Shown here piece by piece: positions 63,528-64,000 of a stretch of 64,000 bases of DNA. Positions within the stretch are counted from its first letter, which is position 1; each line of letters opens with the position of its first letter. Both the position numbers and the translations under genes were made by a program. The notes beneath the pieces were generated by a model. The model saw only the letters and a list, made by a program, of their open reading frames with translations, had not been told where the DNA came from and did no database searches. The stretch is from an uncultured Lachnospiraceae bacterium (lineage in GTDB: Bacteria; Bacillota; Clostridia; Lachnospirales; Lachnospiraceae), in NCBI GenBank assembly GCA_947652735.1, contig CANTEG010000007.1:62001-126000 (forward strand). The letters run 5' to 3'.

Positions 63528-64000
63528 TTGAAGAACTACGGTGTAAACGAACTTAGAAAAATGTTTTTGGAGTTTTTTGAGAGCAAGGAGCATCTTAAAA
63601 TGAACAGCTTCTCGCTTATTCCACATAATGACAACAGTCTGTTGCTCATTAATTCAGGAATGGCTCCGTTAAAGCCTTATTTTACGGGACAGGAAATTCC
63701 GCCCAAAAAAAGAGTTACAACATGTCAGAAATGTATCCGTACAGGTGATATAGAAAATGTGGGAAAGACTGCAAGACATGGTACATTCTTTGAAATGCTT
63801 GGAAATTTCTCTTTTGGGGATTATTTTAAGCATGAGGCAATCGCATGGACATGGGAATTTTTAACGGATGTGGTTGGTCTTGATGCAGACAGACTTTATC
63901 CGTCTGTATATGTTGATGATGATGAGGCATTTGACATTTGGAATAAGGAGATTGGAATTGCTCCAGAAAGAATATTTAAGTTCGGCAAAGAGGATAACTT
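63528..64000 (+). CDS. alaS: Alanyl-tRNA synthetase, 5' part (3' end outside window)
   Basis: Charges tRNA-Ala. Only the first 157 codons are present, open to the window edge. The class II catalytic core shows [20 protein letters not shown], then [20 protein letters not shown] and [20 protein letters not shown]. The start is TTG at 63528 after CAGGAGGA; no ATG is available in frame until codon 12. No T-box leader lies upstream. Confidence 0.95.
   Translation, partial: MKNYGVNELRKMFLEFFESKEHLKMNSFSLIPHNDNSLLLINSGMAPLKPYFTGQEIPPKKRVTTCQKCIRTGDIENVGKTARHGTFFEMLGNFSFGDYFKHEAIAWTWEFLTDVVGLDADRLYPSVYVDDDEAFDIWNKEIGIAPERIFKFGKEDN

Overview
The window reads as chromosomal DNA of a flagellated, low-GC Clostridia member, most likely a Lachnospiraceae gut anaerobe (Roseburia/Eubacterium/Lachnospira-like). 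The evidence is the CheC/CheD chemotaxis set, a SwrB-like gene next to rpsB as in Bacillus, the rimP-nusA-ylxR-ylxQ-infB-rbfA-nrnA-truB-ribF order, short-form HisG with HisZ, a Firmicutes-type SOS box, frequent TTG starts and strong Shine-Dalgarno sites. Nearly all genes are on the + strand. Species cannot be fixed from sequence reading alone.

Layout. 1-11002: 3' part of a flagellar/chemotaxis operon (flhF', flhG, PilZ protein, cheB, cheA, cheW, cheC, cheD, small membrane protein, fliA, FapA-like, two SwrB-region membrane proteins, MltG-like protein). 11280-13003: rpsB-tsf. 13071-16343: accessory island bounded by two look-alike terminators; it holds an HTH/nucleotidyltransferase pair, an AT-rich TPR-like gene, an orphan RHS/YD-repeat fragment, a small lipoprotein gene and a truncated RelE/ParE toxin. 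16545-25998: pepD, DUF819 transporter-like protein, a MITE-like insertion, two GGDEF proteins, tcdA, trxB and a GHL10 hydrolase. 26011-35190: translation/transcription operon from rimP to ribF, with an attenuator-like leader. 35218-43651: tRNA-Arg(CCG), rluF, ligA, metA, a flippase and a cysteine desulfurase. 43739-48986: PHP phosphatase, gap-pgk-tpiA and a PlsC-like acyltransferase. 49091-49711: lexA with an SOS box. 49980-56695: surface cluster with two tandem secreted repeat/transglutaminase-like proteins, an MBOAT, a DHHW/AlgX-like partner and a G5 lipoprotein. 56843-63344: histidine operon hisZ-hisG-hisD-(DUF3137)-hisB-(HisF-like/HisI/HisE fusion). The window ends in the 5' part of alaS.

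How it fits together. The first operon couples flagellar placement (FlhF/FlhG), c-di-GMP braking (PilZ), CheA/CheB/CheW/CheC/CheD signalling and the flagellar sigma factor. Two diguanylate cyclases elsewhere could feed the PilZ protein. The his operon makes most early pathway enzymes but has no intact hisA, hisF, hisH or hisC here. The PHP protein upstream could supply histinol-phosphate phosphatase activity.

The most unusual items are the degenerate HisF-like domain fused to HisIE, the toxin/immunity graveyard between duplicated terminators after tsf, the MITE-like element, the secreted transglutaminase-like pair beside an acylation module, and the nusA-operon leader with attenuator and overlapping uORF.
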